Part shown: one piece after another, positions 47,595 to 56,633 of the stretch
How positions within the stretch are numbered: position 1 is the first letter of the stretch
Layout: each line of letters begins with the position of its first letter
Source: Virgibacillus sp. NKC19-3
GTDB taxonomy: Bacteria > Bacillota > Bacilli > Bacillales > Amphibacillaceae
Direction of reading: 5' to 3'
NCBI RefSeq assembly: GCF_019837165.1
Contig: NZ_JAGYHC010000001.1
Span: forward strand, 124,001 to 188,000
DNA: 64,000 nt
Notes under the pieces: model-generated
Database searches by the model: none
What the model was told of the DNA's origin: nothing
What the model saw: only the letters and a program-made list of their open reading frames with translations
Position numbers and translations under genes: made by a program

Positions 47595-47846
47595 AAATAG
47601 GGAACGTTAACAAGGAAAAGTAGAAGATGACAGTCTTACCCAGAGAGAATCACCATCGGCTGCGAGTGATTTTAGGACATCATTTTTGAAGTGCCCCTTC
47701 GAGTCCGTTATGGAATCTGAGTACATAATGGCGGAACTCTACCGTTATAAGAGCCAAGTTGGGAGATTTCTAATCTTCTCAAACAGAGTGGAACCACGCC
47801 TAAGAAGCGTCTCTGTGTATTCAATGACACAGAGGCGCTTTTTTTA
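47595..47846 (+). promoter_or_regulatory. Cysteine-specific T-box riboswitch upstream of cysE-cysS
   Basis: Stem I has the AG bulge (CCCAGAGAG), and its specifier loop reads CTGCGAGTG, with TGC as the cysteine codon. The T-box sequence GAGTGGAACCACGC is at about 47787-47799. Its TGGA would pair with a tRNA ending TCCA, and tRNA-Cys has U73, which agrees. A terminator stem (AAGCGTCTCTGTGT with ACACAGAGGCGCTT, 47803-47840) with a T-run overlaps the antiterminator. Uncharged tRNA-Cys should therefore allow read-through into cysE and cysS. The element ends 28 bases before cysE. Confidence 0.9.
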
Positions 47847-47873
47847 TTCTCTAATTAAGGGAGGCTTGTTGTA

Positions 47874-48541
47874 ATGGGATTTTTAAAACGGCTGAAAGAG
47901 GATATGGACGTTGTATTTGAACAGGATCCGGCAGCGCGCACATCTATGGAGGTAATTTTGACTTATTCCGGTTTACATGCAGTATGGTCACATCGGGTTG
48001 CCCATGCTTTTTATAATAAACGTTTATTTTTTATAGCACGTGTTATTTCACAAGTGAGCCGCTTTATGACAGGAATTGAAATACATCCAGGAGCAAAAAT
48101 AGGGAGACGTCTGTTTATTGATCATGGAATGGGAGTCGTCATTGGAGAAACATGTGAAATCGGGGATAATGTGACTCTATTTCAAGGGGTGACCTTGGGG
48201 GCACGGGCAAGGAAAAGGGGAAACGTCACCCGACTGTGAAAGACAATGCGCTCATCTCCACTGGCGCCAAAGTATTGGGCTCATTAACGATTGGTGAAAG
48301 TTCTAAAATTGGTGGAGGAGCTGTTGTGATAAAGGATGTCCCTGATCACTCTACTGTGGTGGGTGTTCCGGGCAAAGTTGTTGTCCAAAACGGGGAAAAG
48401 GTACGAACAGATCTGGATCATCATAAAATGCCGGATCCGGTTGCGGACAGATGTGCCCAGTTACAAGCGGAAGTGGATGAATTGAAAAAGGAATTAGCTA
48501 TGTTGAAAGAAGGAGATCGCTATGCCGATAAAAGTTTATAA
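47874..48541 (+). pseudogene. cysE: Serine O-acetyltransferase CysE, frameshifted
   Basis: The reading frame starts [20 protein letters not shown] after AAGGGAGG and matches CysE through GVTLG (about residue 109), then goes out of frame and stops at 48239. The next frame continues the protein exactly ([19 protein letters not shown]...GGGAVVIKDVPDHSTVVGVPGK) to 48541. The run GGGGG at 48197-48201 should be GGGGGG to encode the conserved [17 protein letters not shown]; one G is missing. Repaired, the enzyme would be about 222 residues, normal for the family, and would acetylate serine for CysK. True loss, slippage rescue or sequencing error are all possible. Confidence 0.9.
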
Positions 48542-49925
48542 TACATTAACACGCCAAAAGGAAGAGTTTCAAACCTTGGAAGAAGGTAAAGTGAGCATGT
48601 ATGTTTGCGGGCCAACCGTATATAACTATATTCATATTGGAAATGCACGTCCTGCTATCGTTTTTGATGCTATACGCCGTTACTTGGAATATAAAGGTTA
48701 CACTGTTAATTATGTGTTAAATTTCACCGATGTGGATGATAAGATTATTAAAAAGGCAAATGAGTTGGGAGAAGAGGTAACGGATGTCGCCAATAAATTC
48801 ATTGATGCATACCTGGAAGATGTTGGTGCATTAGGTGTGAAAAAGGCAACCTACAACCCACGGGTTATGGAAACAATGGATGATATTATCCACTTTATTG
48901 CCGGTTTGATTGAAAAAGGCTATGCATACGAAGTGGATGGGGACGTTTATTTTAAACCGCGGACAATGGATGATTACGGGAAACTCTCCCATCAATCGAT
49001 TGATGAATTGCGTTCAGGAGCAAGGATTCAAGTTGGCGAAAAGAAAGAGGATCCGCTTGATTTTGCTCTATGGAAGAAAGCGAAAGAAGGCGAAATTGCT
49101 TGGCAGTCCCCGTGGGGTGGCGGCAGACCAGGCTGGCATATTGAATGCTCGGCAATGGCCAAAAAGTATTTAGGAGAGACGATCGACATTCATGCAGGCG
49201 GGCAGGATTTAACCTTTCCTCATCATGAAAATGAGATTGCTCAATCCGAAGCAATGAATAATGAAACATTTGCAAATTACTGGATGCATAATGGGTATAT
49301 TAATATTGAAAATGAAAAAATGTCTAAATCACTAGGTAATTTTGTTTTAACTAGAGATATTATTAAAGAACATGACCCACGTGTTGTTCGCTTCTTTATG
49401 TTGACGGTTCATTATCGTAACCCGATCAATTTTACGAATGAATTATTGAATGCGGCTAAAAACAGCCTTGGTCGTATTGAAACATCCTACTTTAATTTAA
49501 AGCATCGCAAGCAAGCAAGTATGAATTTAGTCGATCATACAGAAGCATGGCTGGATAAAGTGGAACATTTTAAGAGACAATTTGAAGTGGCAATGGATGA
49601 TGATTTTAACACCGCAAATGCCATTTCAGTTTTATTTGATTTAACGAAGGAAGCGAATGTCTACTTACAATCGGAGCAAACCGCAACAAAGGTTATTGAA
49701 GCATTTCAACATACTATTCTTACTATCCTTGATGTACTAGGAATTACCATTCAGGAAGAAAGTGAACTGCTTGATGAGCAAATAGATGCATTAATAGAAG
49801 AACGAACCCAAGCAAGGAAAAATCGGGACTTTGCCCGTGCGGATGAAATAAGAGATATGCTAAAAGAAAAGAATATTATTCTGGAGGATACGAATCAGGG
49901 TGTTCGTTGGAAGCGGAGCGAATGA
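48522..49925 (+). CDS. cysS: Cysteinyl-tRNA synthetase
   Basis: A 467-residue class Ia synthetase. Zinc-binding cysteine in [19 protein letters not shown] (about 25-43), which includes the HIGH-type motif, and KMSKSLGN (about 265). [20 protein letters not shown] holds further zinc ligands. The ATG follows AAGGAG inside the end of cysE and overlaps it by 20 bases, so it depends on the same T-box transcript. Loss of the cysE frame could reduce translational coupling. The stop overlaps mrnC. Confidence 0.97.
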   Translation: MPIKVYNTLTRQKEEFQTLEEGKVSMYVCGPTVYNYIHIGNARPAIVFDAIRRYLEYKGYTVNYVLNFTDVDDKIIKKANELGEEVTDVANKFIDAYLEDVGALGVKKATYNPRVMETMDDIIHFIAGLIEKGYAYEVDGDVYFKPRTMDDYGKLSHQSIDELRSGARIQVGEKKEDPLDFALWKKAKEGEIAWQSPWGGGRPGWHIECSAMAKKYLGETIDIHAGGQDLTFPHHENEIAQSEAMNNETFANYWMHNGYINIENEKMSKSLGNFVLTRDIIKEHDPRVVRFFMLTVHYRNPINFTNELLNAAKNSLGRIETSYFNLKHRKQASMNLVDHTEAWLDKVEHFKRQFEVAMDDDFNTANAISVLFDLTKEANVYLQSEQTATKVIEAFQHTILTILDVLGITIQEESELLDEQIDALIEERTQARKNRDFARADEIRDMLKEKNIILEDTNQGVRWKRSE

Positions 49926-50326
49926 TGAAGCCCTCTGATGTAAAACAGATGAAAAGTTTAGCCCTGGCATATATGGGTGATGCCGTTTATGAAGTATATG
50001 TAAGAGAACATTTGCTACAGGCGGGTCAGGTGAAACTAAATCGGCTTCACCAAGAAGCGGTTACGTTTGTCTCAGGCAAATCTCAAGCAGATGTTATTTT
50101 ACATTGGTTAGCGGATGGCATACTCACGGAAGAAGAAGAGCGAGTAGTTGCCCGTGGAAGAAATGCAAAATCCGGTTCTATCCCTAAGAACACGAGTGTG
50201 CAGACCTATCGCTATAGTACAGCATTCGAAGCGTTAATCGGGTATCATTATTTAACTGGCAACCAAGATCGTTTAACTGCATTATTACAAACAGCAGTTC
50301 ACTTTATCGAAAGGAGGAAGGCGTAA
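49922..50326 (+). CDS. mrnC: Mini-ribonuclease III (23S rRNA maturation)
   Basis: A 134-residue RNase III catalytic domain without a double-stranded RNA-binding domain, as in B. subtilis MrnC, which trims both ends of 23S precursor. The active-site signature is [19 protein letters not shown] (about 10-28), and [16 protein letters not shown] corresponds to the second metal-binding motif. The ATG at 49922 overlaps the cysS stop (ATGA); a longer version from TTG 49907 is less likely. rlmB follows one base after the stop. Confidence 0.94.
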   Translation: MMKPSDVKQMKSLALAYMGDAVYEVYVREHLLQAGQVKLNRLHQEAVTFVSGKSQADVILHWLADGILTEEEERVVARGRNAKSGSIPKNTSVQTYRYSTAFEALIGYHYLTGNQDRLTALLQTAVHFIERRKA

Positions 50327-50327
50327 C

Positions 50328-51071
50328 ATGGATCAGGAAATGATCACAGGAAAAAATCCGGTTATGGAAGCTTTGACATCCGGAAGATCGGTCAATAAAG
50401 TCTTTATTTCCGAACAATTAAATGCAGGTGTACAAGGTAAAATGATAAGCCTTGGAAAAGCAGCCGGGACCATTGTACAAAAAGTACCTAAGAAAAAATT
50501 GGATCAGCTCAGCGAAGGGAACCACCAAGGGATTGTAGCGTACGTGGCTTCCTATCAATACGGGTCACTTGATGATTTGTTCCATCGGGCGGCGGAGCGA
50601 AAGGAAGATCCTTTTTTTATTATTTTGGACGAGCTTGAGGATCCGCATAATTTAGGTTCGATTTTACGTACAGCTGATGCGACGGGTCTGCACGGTGTGA
50701 TTATCCCGAAACGGCGCTCGGTAGGTTTAACAGCAACCGTTGCCAAAACGGCTGCAGGTGCGATTGAACATGTACCTGTCGTAAGGGTGACCAATATCGC
50801 AAGTACCATTGAGGAATTAAAGGCAAAAAATGTGTGGATTGTTGGTACAGAAGCAAATGCAACAGAGGATTATCGTACATTGGATGGTACAATTCCTATT
50901 GCACTTGTCATTGGAAATGAAGGGAAAGGGATGAATCGATTAACAAGGGATAAGTGTGATTGGACCGTAAGTCTCCCGTTAAAGGGAAAAGTTACCTCAT
51001 TGAACGCCTCTGTTGCATGCAGTCTTTTGTTATATGAGGTATATCGCAAGCGGCATCCCATTGGTGATTGA
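50328..51071 (+). CDS. rlmB: 23S rRNA 2'-O-methyltransferase of the SpoU/RlmB family (YacO)
   Basis: A 247-residue TrmH/SpoU methyltransferase. The N-terminal L30e-like substrate domain starts ITGKNPVMEALTSGRSVNKV. The SPOUT knot motifs are ILDELEDPHNLGSILRTADA (about 104-123), LVIGNEGKGMNRLTRDKCDW and SLNASVACSLLLYE. RlmB methylates the ribose of G2251 (E. coli numbering) in the 23S P loop; the B. subtilis homologue sits at the same locus. It has a strong AAGGAGGAAG site and overlaps rae1 by one base. Confidence 0.93.
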   Translation: MDQEMITGKNPVMEALTSGRSVNKVFISEQLNAGVQGKMISLGKAAGTIVQKVPKKKLDQLSEGNHQGIVAYVASYQYGSLDDLFHRAAERKEDPFFIILDELEDPHNLGSILRTADATGLHGVIIPKRRSVGLTATVAKTAAGAIEHVPVVRVTNIASTIEELKAKNVWIVGTEANATEDYRTLDGTIPIALVIGNEGKGMNRLTRDKCDWTVSLPLKGKVTSLNASVACSLLLYEVYRKRHPIGD

Positions 51072-51583
51072 TGATGATAGTACTTGTTGTTGATGGGTAT
51101 AATATTATCGGGGCATGGGATGATCTGCAACGGCTAAAAGAGATAGATATGGCACAGGCCCGCGACCGTTTAATAGAATGGATGGCTGAATATCAGGCAT
51201 ATTCGGGAAATCGTGTTATTATTGTATTTGATGCCTATTATGTCAAGGGAATGGCCAGCAAACTCGAGGCATACAAAGTAGAGATTATTTATACGAAGGA
51301 AAAGGAAACGGCAGATGAGTGTATCGAAAGGCTTGTGAAGCAGTTAAAAAATGTCCAAAACCAAGTATATGTAGCAACGTCTGACTATGCGGAACAGAGT
51401 ACTATTTTTAGCAGAGGTGCATTACGAAAATCGGCACGGGAACTCTATATTGAATTAAAAAATATGGAGAGGGAGATTAAAGAAAACATCCGGAACCACC
51501 AAAAAATTCAACCACAATCAAAGATAGCACTTGATGATGATGTGTTAGAAAAATTCGAAAGGTGGCGCCGCGGGGATATATAA
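51071..51583 (+). CDS. rae1: Rae1 (YacP), ribosome-associated endoribonuclease
   Basis: A 170-residue NYN/PIN-like nuclease. Conserved features: LVVDGYNIIGAWDDLQRLKE near the N-terminus, VIIVFDAYYVKG, YTKEKETADECIERL and VATSDYAEQSTIF, with several acidic residues for metal binding, ending FERWRRGDI. B. subtilis Rae1 enters the ribosomal A site and cuts mRNA during translation. The ATG at 51071 overlaps the rlmB stop; the TTG at 51068 is an alternative. It ends a long run of tightly packed genes beginning at cysE. Confidence 0.94.
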   Translation: MMIVLVVDGYNIIGAWDDLQRLKEIDMAQARDRLIEWMAEYQAYSGNRVIIVFDAYYVKGMASKLEAYKVEIIYTKEKETADECIERLVKQLKNVQNQVYVATSDYAEQSTIFSRGALRKSARELYIELKNMEREIKENIRNHQKIQPQSKIALDDDVLEKFERWRRGDI

Positions 51584-51699
51584 GCAGGAAAAATACCTCT
51601 AAATTGCTTATTCTCCCCATTTTGCCTATTGACTCTATTAAAGCGCTTACTGTATAATAACGTTTAAAGTGACTGCATATAGTCAGGGGGTCATTCCGA

Positions 51700-52368
51700 G
51701 TGAATGCCAAGCAACTAGAAGTAGATCATAAGAGTCTAAATCTGCTTGATGATGAGAGGGTATTACAATTGATTCATCAAGGAAACCGTCATGCGCTGGA
51801 TTTTCTAATACATAAGTACAGAAACTTTGTCTGGGCAAAAGCGCATACCTATTTTATCATTGGTGCTGATAGAGAGGACATTACGCAAGAAGGCATGATT
51901 GGCCTCTATAAAGCAATAAGGGACTATGATGGGGACAAGCTGTCTTCATTTAAAGCATTTGCCGAGCTATGTGTAACACGGCAAATTATTACGGCGATTA
52001 AAACAGCAACTAGGCAGAAACATATCCCGCTTAATTCCTATGTATCATTGGATAAGCCGATTTATGATGAAGAATCGGATCGAACGCTGATGGATGTAAT
52101 TGCGGAGTCAGGTGCAATCGATCCACAGGAGTTACTTATAAATAGGGAAAGATTAGGCGATATGGAATTCAAATTATCCGAATTGTTAAGCGAGTTTGAA
52201 AGGGATGTACTGCATTTATATTTAGATGGGCAGTCCTATCAGGAAATTTCCATCACATTAAAACGTCATGTGAAGTCTATTGATAATGCACTGCAACGTG
52301 TCAAGCGCAAGTTGGAACAATTAATTGAAACCGGTGGAATCAAACACGGCGTTGACACGTCGACATAA
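51700..52368 (+). CDS. sigH: RNA polymerase sigma-H factor
   Basis: A 222-residue sigma-70 type factor for the transition to stationary phase, sporulation and competence. Region 2 (ALDFLIHKYRNFVWAKAHTY...ADREDITQEGMIGLYKAIRD) includes core binding and -10 recognition. Region 3-4 includes ITRQIITAIKTATRQKHIPL-like sequence and the helix-turn-helix SYQEISITLKRHVKSIDNAL. The start is GTG with AGGGGG upstream. In B. subtilis it is repressed by AbrB; the 116 bases upstream are AT-rich but I cannot define that site. Confidence 0.96.
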   Translation: MNAKQLEVDHKSLNLLDDERVLQLIHQGNRHALDFLIHKYRNFVWAKAHTYFIIGADREDITQEGMIGLYKAIRDYDGDKLSSFKAFAELCVTRQIITAIKTATRQKHIPLNSYVSLDKPIYDEESDRTLMDVIAESGAIDPQELLINRERLGDMEFKLSELLSEFERDVLHLYLDGQSYQEISITLKRHVKSIDNALQRVKRKLEQLIETGGIKHGVDTST

Positions 52369-52419
52369 CCATGCTACATTAATATGAGGATAAAACCCTG
52401 TCAATGGGATGAGATAATT

Positions 52420-52563
52420 ATGAAAATAACATTAGCGTGTGCAATTTGTTCAAGCAGAAATTATAAAACGAATAAGAATGTATCCATACAACCTGCACGC
52501 TTGGAAGTTAATAAATACTGCAAAATATGCAGGGAGCACACATTGCACCGCGAGACAAAATAA
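52420..52563 (+). CDS. rpmG: 50S ribosomal protein L33 (zinc form)
   Basis: A 47-residue protein, [20 protein letters not shown] at the start and [16 protein letters not shown] at the end. The two CxxC pairs (CAIC, CKIC) bind zinc, making this a C+ L33 paralogue; many Bacillaceae also carry a zinc-free copy elsewhere. The site GGGATGAG is modest. It lies between sigH and secE, as rpmGB does in B. subtilis. Confidence 0.95.
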   Translation: MKITLACAICSSRNYKTNKNVSIQPARLEVNKYCKICREHTLHRETK

Positions 52564-52606
52564 ACGTGCGTATTTTTCTCAGGGAGTTTAGGGGGTACAA
52601 GCTAGC

Positions 52607-52780
52607 ATGATTAAGTTTTTAAAAAATGTTACCAGAGAGATGAAAAAAGTCTCCTGGCCTAAAAGTCGTGAATTGACAAGCTATACCATAACAGTAATTT
52701 TAACAGTAGGTTTTATTGCCATCTTTTTTGCCGTCATCGATTTTGGAATTTCTCAGGTTTTAAATAGTTTTTTTGAATAA
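52607..52780 (+). CDS. secE: SecE preprotein translocase subunit
   Basis: A 57-residue single-helix subunit of SecYEG. The amphipathic N-terminal part contains the conserved REMKKVSWPKSRELTSYT, followed by a membrane helix (about 30-53). AGGGGG lies upstream of the ATG. It is followed by a terminator hairpin before nusG, so nusG may have separate control. Confidence 0.95.
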   Translation: MIKFLKNVTREMKKVSWPKSRELTSYTITVILTVGFIAIFFAVIDFGISQVLNSFFE

Positions 52781-52827
52781 TAAGAAGAAATGTATGCTAT
52801 AATGAGAATAATTAATATTTTAATTAA

Positions 52828-52851
52828 AAACCCGGATTGTCGGGTTTTTTA
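52828..52851 (+). terminator. Terminator or attenuator between secE and nusG
   Basis: AAACCCGG-attg-TCGGGTTT followed by TTTT. The stem is short but GC-rich at its top; it should stop or reduce transcription from secE into nusG. Confidence 0.75.
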
Positions 52852-52931
52852 AGTTGTCTAAAAACGTAACATGGTCGTATATATGACTCATAAACGTAAG
52901 GGAGGGAAGGGCAAAACAATGCCCTGTTCAA

Positions 52932-53468
52932 ATGGAGAAAAATTGGTATGTTATTCATACGTATTCCGGGTATGAAAACAAAGTAAAGATGAACTTAGAA
53001 AGAAGAGTTGAATCGATGGGGATGGAGGATAAAATATTCCGAGTTATTGTTCCCGAAGATGAAGAAACTGAAATCAAAGATGGAAAAAAGAAGACGGTAA
53101 AAAAGAAATTCTTCCCTGGTTACGTCCTAACGGAAATGATCATGACGGATGACTCTTGGTATGTTGTACGCAATACGCCAGGTGTAACCGGATTTATCGG
53201 TTCTAGTGGAGGTGGGGCAAAACCAACCCCAATACTGCCTGAGGAAGTAGAATCCGTATTAAAACGCATGGGCGTGTCTGAATCCCCTGTGCAGGTCGAT
53301 TTTGAATTAAAGGAAAATGTACGGGTAACAGATGGACCGTTCACGGACTTCGCCGGCACGATCGAGCAAATTGATACGGACAAACAAAAAGTAAAGGTCC
53401 ACGTGAATATGTTTGGCAGAGAAACTCCCGTTGAACTAGACTTCTCTCAAATTGATAAAATGAATTAG
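52932..53468 (+). CDS. nusG: Transcription elongation factor NusG
   Basis: A 178-residue factor. The NGN domain (NWYVIHTYSGYENKVKMNLE at the start; FFPGYVLTEMIMTDDSWYVV) binds RNA polymerase across the clamp, and the C-terminal KOW domain (DGPFTDFAGTIEQIDTDKQ) contacts S10 or Rho. The protein start is secure by homology (MEKNWYV), yet the strong Shine-Dalgarno sequence AGGGAGGG (52899-52906) is 25 bases away. A GGGC/GCCC mini-hairpin and an 18-codon overlapping ORF lie between them, suggesting unusual translational control. Confidence 0.97.
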   Translation: MEKNWYVIHTYSGYENKVKMNLERRVESMGMEDKIFRVIVPEDEETEIKDGKKKTVKKKFFPGYVLTEMIMTDDSWYVVRNTPGVTGFIGSSGGGAKPTPILPEEVESVLKRMGVSESPVQVDFELKENVRVTDGPFTDFAGTIEQIDTDKQKVKVHVNMFGRETPVELDFSQIDKMN

Positions 53469-53521
53469 AAATTGTTTGTAAAGGCTGTCTTCTAAACGTT
53501 TTTTGGTTTATTGACACAACA

Positions 53522-53920
53522 GATAGAAACTGCGACGTAGTGTGCAATATTTGCCACCGTCCGGGATCGTTACGGGCAATCGCGGACCTTAGGGCACGGC
53601 CTCAGCCTCCTCGGAAGAAAACCGCTTCCTGCGGGGTCTTCGGACACGTGCTATTCCCGCAGGAGTCGATTGCCCTCCACTCACCCGGACTACTGACAGC
53701 ATGAAACTGCTTCGTTAATAATACAGTAAACTCACTACCAGCGGAGGAAACACATGTAGACTCCTGCGGGAGCAAAGGCCTAGATGAGACACTGAAGTGC
53801 GCTAGCACGAGGTGGCTCATCAGCCCCCTAAGGTGCGCGGAATGTGTTTCCGTAGCGGCATCCAAGCACTCAACCATCGTTCGCAAAGAGAATTCCACAC
53901 TTACGTCGCAGTTTATATCA
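53522..53920 (-). mobile_element. TIR element copy 2 (MITE-like), inverted orientation
   Basis: Ends are GATAGAAACTGCGACGTA (53522-53539) and its inverted copy TACGTCGCAGTTTATATC (53903-53920), 17 of 18 positions matching. The interior carries the same two modules as the elements at 42.7 and 56.6 kb but in reverse order and orientation: the AAGACC/GGTCTTC module at 53530-53690, and the GGAGGAAACACATGTAGACTC...TGTTTCCGTAGCGGCAT module at 53740-53865. It has no credible ORF. It sits between nusG and the rplK promoter. Confidence 0.85.
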
Positions 53921-53958
53921 ACTCCGTATTAGTGAAACCAAAAATGCTAATAAAGTAC

Positions 53959-53987
53959 TTGCATTATTTAAAGAAGCATGCTAAAAT
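53959..53987 (+). promoter_or_regulatory. Promoter of rplK-rplA
   Basis: TTGCAT (53959-53964), 17 bp spacer, TAAAAT (53982-53987), about 100 bases before the rplK start. The TIR element ends only 39 bases upstream of the -35 box. Confidence 0.65.
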
Positions 53988-54090
53988 TCTTTTGTTATTC
54001 ATGTATGATCTGAGTAGCAAGGTAAATAGGAGTGGGAGGATCCGAATGGATACCTAATACCACATCACGGACTTTAAGGAGGTGTGTCTC

Positions 54091-54516
54091 GTGGCTAAAA
54101 AAGTAATCAAGCTAGTGAAATTGCAGATCCCTGCAGGAAAGGCAAATCCAGCACCGCCAGTAGGACCGGCATTAGGTCAAGCAGGTGTTAATATCATGGG
54201 ATTCTGTAAAGAATTTAATGCACGTACACAAGATCAGGCAGGTACGGTTATCCCTGTTGAAATAACGGTATTTGAAGATCGTTCGTTTACATTTGTTACA
54301 AAAACTCCACCTGCTGCTGTATTGTTGAAGCAGGAAGCTGGTATTGATACCGCATCCGGAGAGCCTAACCGTAACAAAGTAGGATCTGTCAAACGTGATA
54401 AAGTAAGAGAAATCGCAGAAACCAAGATGGAAGACTTGAATGCTGCTGATATAGAAGCGGCAACCCGTATGGTTGAAGGAACTGCCCGTAGTATGGGCAT
54501 CACCGTTGAAGACTAA
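54091..54516 (+). CDS. rplK: 50S ribosomal protein L11
   Basis: A 141-residue protein starting [20 protein letters not shown], with the proline-rich [20 protein letters not shown] typical of L11 and the C-terminal 23S-binding domain ([20 protein letters not shown]). L11 forms the stalk base and is needed for RelA activation. The start is GTG at 54091 with AAGGAGGTG upstream; an upstream in-frame extension to 54082 is not needed. rplA follows after a 174-base gap. Confidence 0.97.
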   Translation: MAKKVIKLVKLQIPAGKANPAPPVGPALGQAGVNIMGFCKEFNARTQDQAGTVIPVEITVFEDRSFTFVTKTPPAAVLLKQEAGIDTASGEPNRNKVGSVKRDKVREIAETKMEDLNAADIEAATRMVEGTARSMGITVED

Positions 54517-54690
54517 TTTGATTGAATTGTAATACTAGTGAGGGCTGTGGATATTCAAGCGACTACTCGCAGCCTTTACACATGCGGTGGTGACTGAAAA
54601 AGGTGATCTGCTGCATGCGTTATAGAAGCTTTTGTGCTTTTATGAAGTGGGAGGTATTACCGCTATAACCACAATAGAGGAGGAAACAAA

Positions 54691-55383
54691 TTGGCTAAAA
54701 AAAGTAAAAAGCATCAAGAAGCATCCAAGCTTGTTGATCGCTATAAATCATATGAAATAAGTGAAGCTATTGCACTAGCAAAAGAAGTAGCTAGAGCGAA
54801 CTTTGATGAAACCGTTGAAGCTGCTTTCCGTTTAGGTGTGGATCCTAAAAAAGCAGACCAACAAATTCGTGGTGCGACTGTGCTGCCACACGGTACTGGT
54901 AAAACACAACGTGTCCTGGTTTTCGCAAAAGGTGATAAAGCGAAAGAAGCAGAAGACGCAGGAGCAGATTACGTTGGAGAATCCGACTATATCGACCAGA
55001 TTAATCAAGGCTGGTTCGAATTTGATGTGGTTGTTGCCACACCGGACATGATGGCTGAAGTTGGTAAACTTGGGCGTGTGCTTGGGCCAAAAGGGCTCAT
55101 GCCAAATCCGAAAACCGGGACTGTTACATTTGAAGTAGAAAAAGCTGTGAAAGAAATTAAAGCTGGTAAAGTAGAATATCGTGTCGATAAATCTGCTAAC
55201 ATTCACGTTCCGATTGGAAAACTATCATTCGATAATGAAAAATTAAGCGAAAACTTTGCAGCTATTGCGGATACTCTTGTTAAAGTGAAACCGCAAAGTT
55301 CAAAAGGGACTTATCTACGTAATGGTTCTATAGCTACTACCATGGGACCTGGAATCAGAGTCGACGTTTCCAATTATCGCTAA
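54691..55383 (+). CDS. rplA: 50S ribosomal protein L1
   Basis: A 230-residue protein starting [19 protein letters not shown] with TTG as start codon after AGGAGG. Family signatures: [40 protein letters not shown] and the C-terminal [20 protein letters not shown]1 builds the mobile stalk at the E site and usually represses its own operon. The next gene group has its own promoter and L10 leader. Confidence 0.97.
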   Translation: MAKKSKKHQEASKLVDRYKSYEISEAIALAKEVARANFDETVEAAFRLGVDPKKADQQIRGATVLPHGTGKTQRVLVFAKGDKAKEAEDAGADYVGESDYIDQINQGWFEFDVVVATPDMMAEVGKLGRVLGPKGLMPNPKTGTVTFEVEKAVKEIKAGKVEYRVDKSANIHVPIGKLSFDNEKLSENFAAIADTLVKVKPQSSKGTYLRNGSIATTMGPGIRVDVSNYR

Positions 55384-55390
55384 GTCGCTG

Positions 55391-55569
55391 TTGACTTTTC
55401 CAGAAATGTTAGTTATACTAAATTTCGGTATATAAATGAATACGTTGTGCCGTAGACAGCAGGGGCAAAATTGCTTAATATTCCTGCCGAGGTGTTTAGA
55501 ACCAAGTGAGATAAATCGATGATTGATTGTCATTTGTTATAAGCCTTCATGTCTACATGGAGGTTTTTA
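55391..55569 (+). promoter_or_regulatory. rplJ-rplL promoter, L10 leader and attenuator
   Basis: Promoter TTGACT (55391-55396), 17 bp spacer, TATACT (55414-55419). Downstream is the ribosomal L10 leader: CGTAGACAGCAGGGGC at 55451-55466, pairing CAGGGGC with TTCCTGCCGAGGTGTT near 55480-55496, the kink-turn region that L10(L12)4 binds. A short stem (AGCCTTCAT with ATGGAGGTT, 55542-55566) followed by TTTTT is an attenuator. Excess L10-L12 should cause termination before rplJ. Confidence 0.85.
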
Positions 55570-55619
55570 TTATGTCATAAACGCGTGCGGTATAATGAGT
55601 GTTATTAGGAGGTGGAACA

Positions 55620-56120
55620 ATGTCCAGTGTTATCGAAAAGAAGAAACAGGTGGTTGATGAAATCACTGAAAAATTTCAAGCAAGTAAAACAGCGGTAATC
55701 GTTGACTATCGTGGTCTTGATGTTGCTGAAGTAACTGATTTACGTAAACAATTGCGTGATGAGGGTATCGACTTTAAGGTTTACAAAAATACGATGACCC
55801 GTCGCGCAGTGGAGGCTGCAGATTTAACGGAGCTAAATGAAACATTGGTTGGACCAACTGCTCTTGCATTTAGTAATGATGATGTCGTAGCACCTGCAAG
55901 AATTATTAACGATTTTGCAAAGAAACATCAGGACCTTGAAATTAAAGGCGGCGTAATCGAAGGGAAAGTTGCTTCTCTTGATCAAATGAAGGAGCTTGCT
56001 ACTCTACCAAATTACGAAGGTATGGTTTCTATGTTGCTTAGTGTACTACAAGCACCTGTACGTAACTTTGCATATGTTACAAAATCTGTTGCAGAGCAAA
56101 AAGAAGAACAGGGCGCATAA
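55620..56120 (+). CDS. rplJ: 50S ribosomal protein L10
   Basis: A 166-residue stalk protein. The N-terminal rRNA-binding domain includes [20 protein letters not shown] and [12 protein letters not shown], and the C-terminal helix that binds L7/L12 dimers ends [14 protein letters not shown] start at the ATG at 55620 ([10 protein letters not shown]), after TTAGGAGGTGG; the in-frame codons from 55599 precede that site. It is preceded by the L10 leader and followed 50 bases later by rplL. Confidence 0.97.
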   Translation: MSSVIEKKKQVVDEITEKFQASKTAVIVDYRGLDVAEVTDLRKQLRDEGIDFKVYKNTMTRRAVEAADLTELNETLVGPTALAFSNDDVVAPARIINDFAKKHQDLEIKGGVIEGKVASLDQMKELATLPNYEGMVSMLLSVLQAPVRNFAYVTKSVAEQKEEQGA

Positions 56121-56170
56121 ACGAGCCCTTGTATGAATGATAAACGAAAATAAAATTAGGAGGAAATATC

Positions 56171-56536
56171 ATGTCTAAGGAACAAATCATTGAAGAGATT
56201 AAAGAAATGTCCGTACTAGATTTAAATGATCTGGTAAAAGCGATTGAAGAAGAATTTGGAGTAACAGCTGCAGCACCAGTTGCAGTAGGAGGCGGAGCTG
56301 CTGAAGGCGAAGCTGCTGAAGAACAAACAGAATTTGACGTTGTACTTGAAAGTGCCGGAGATTCTAAGATCAAAGTTGTTAAAGCAGTTCGTGAAATCAC
56401 AGGACTTGGCCTTAAAGATGCTAAAGACGTGGTTGATAATGCACCAAAACCAGTCAAAGAAGGCGTAACAAAAGAAGAAGCAGAAGAACTTAAAGGTCAA
56501 CTTGAAGAAGTGGGCGCATCTGTAGAAGTTAAGTAA
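56171..56536 (+). CDS. rplL: 50S ribosomal protein L7/L12
   Basis: A 121-residue acidic stalk protein. N-terminal dimerisation domain ([20 protein letters not shown]), an alanine/glycine-rich hinge (about 36-52), and a C-terminal factor-binding domain with [20 protein letters not shown] and the family ending VGASVEVK. Strong TTAGGAGGAAAT site. It is the last gene before a terminator and the third TIR element. Confidence 0.98.
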   Translation: MSKEQIIEEIKEMSVLDLNDLVKAIEEEFGVTAAAPVAVGGGAAEGEAAEEQTEFDVVLESAGDSKIKVVKAVREITGLGLKDAKDVVDNAPKPVKEGVTKEEAEELKGQLEEVGASVEVK

Positions 56537-56559
56537 TTTTTACAGACAATAGTAGAAGA

Positions 56560-56586
56560 AGCTCGTCGTTTAACGACGGGCTTTCT
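56560..56586 (+). terminator. Rho-independent terminator after rplL
   Basis: AGCTCGTCG-tttaa-CGACGGGCT with one wobble pair, followed by TTTCTGT. The T-run is weak, but the position 24 bases after the stop fits. Confidence 0.7.
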
Positions 56587-56633
56587 GTATCTGATCAATG
56601 AACAAGACTGTTGTTTTTACTGCTGAAGGTATG

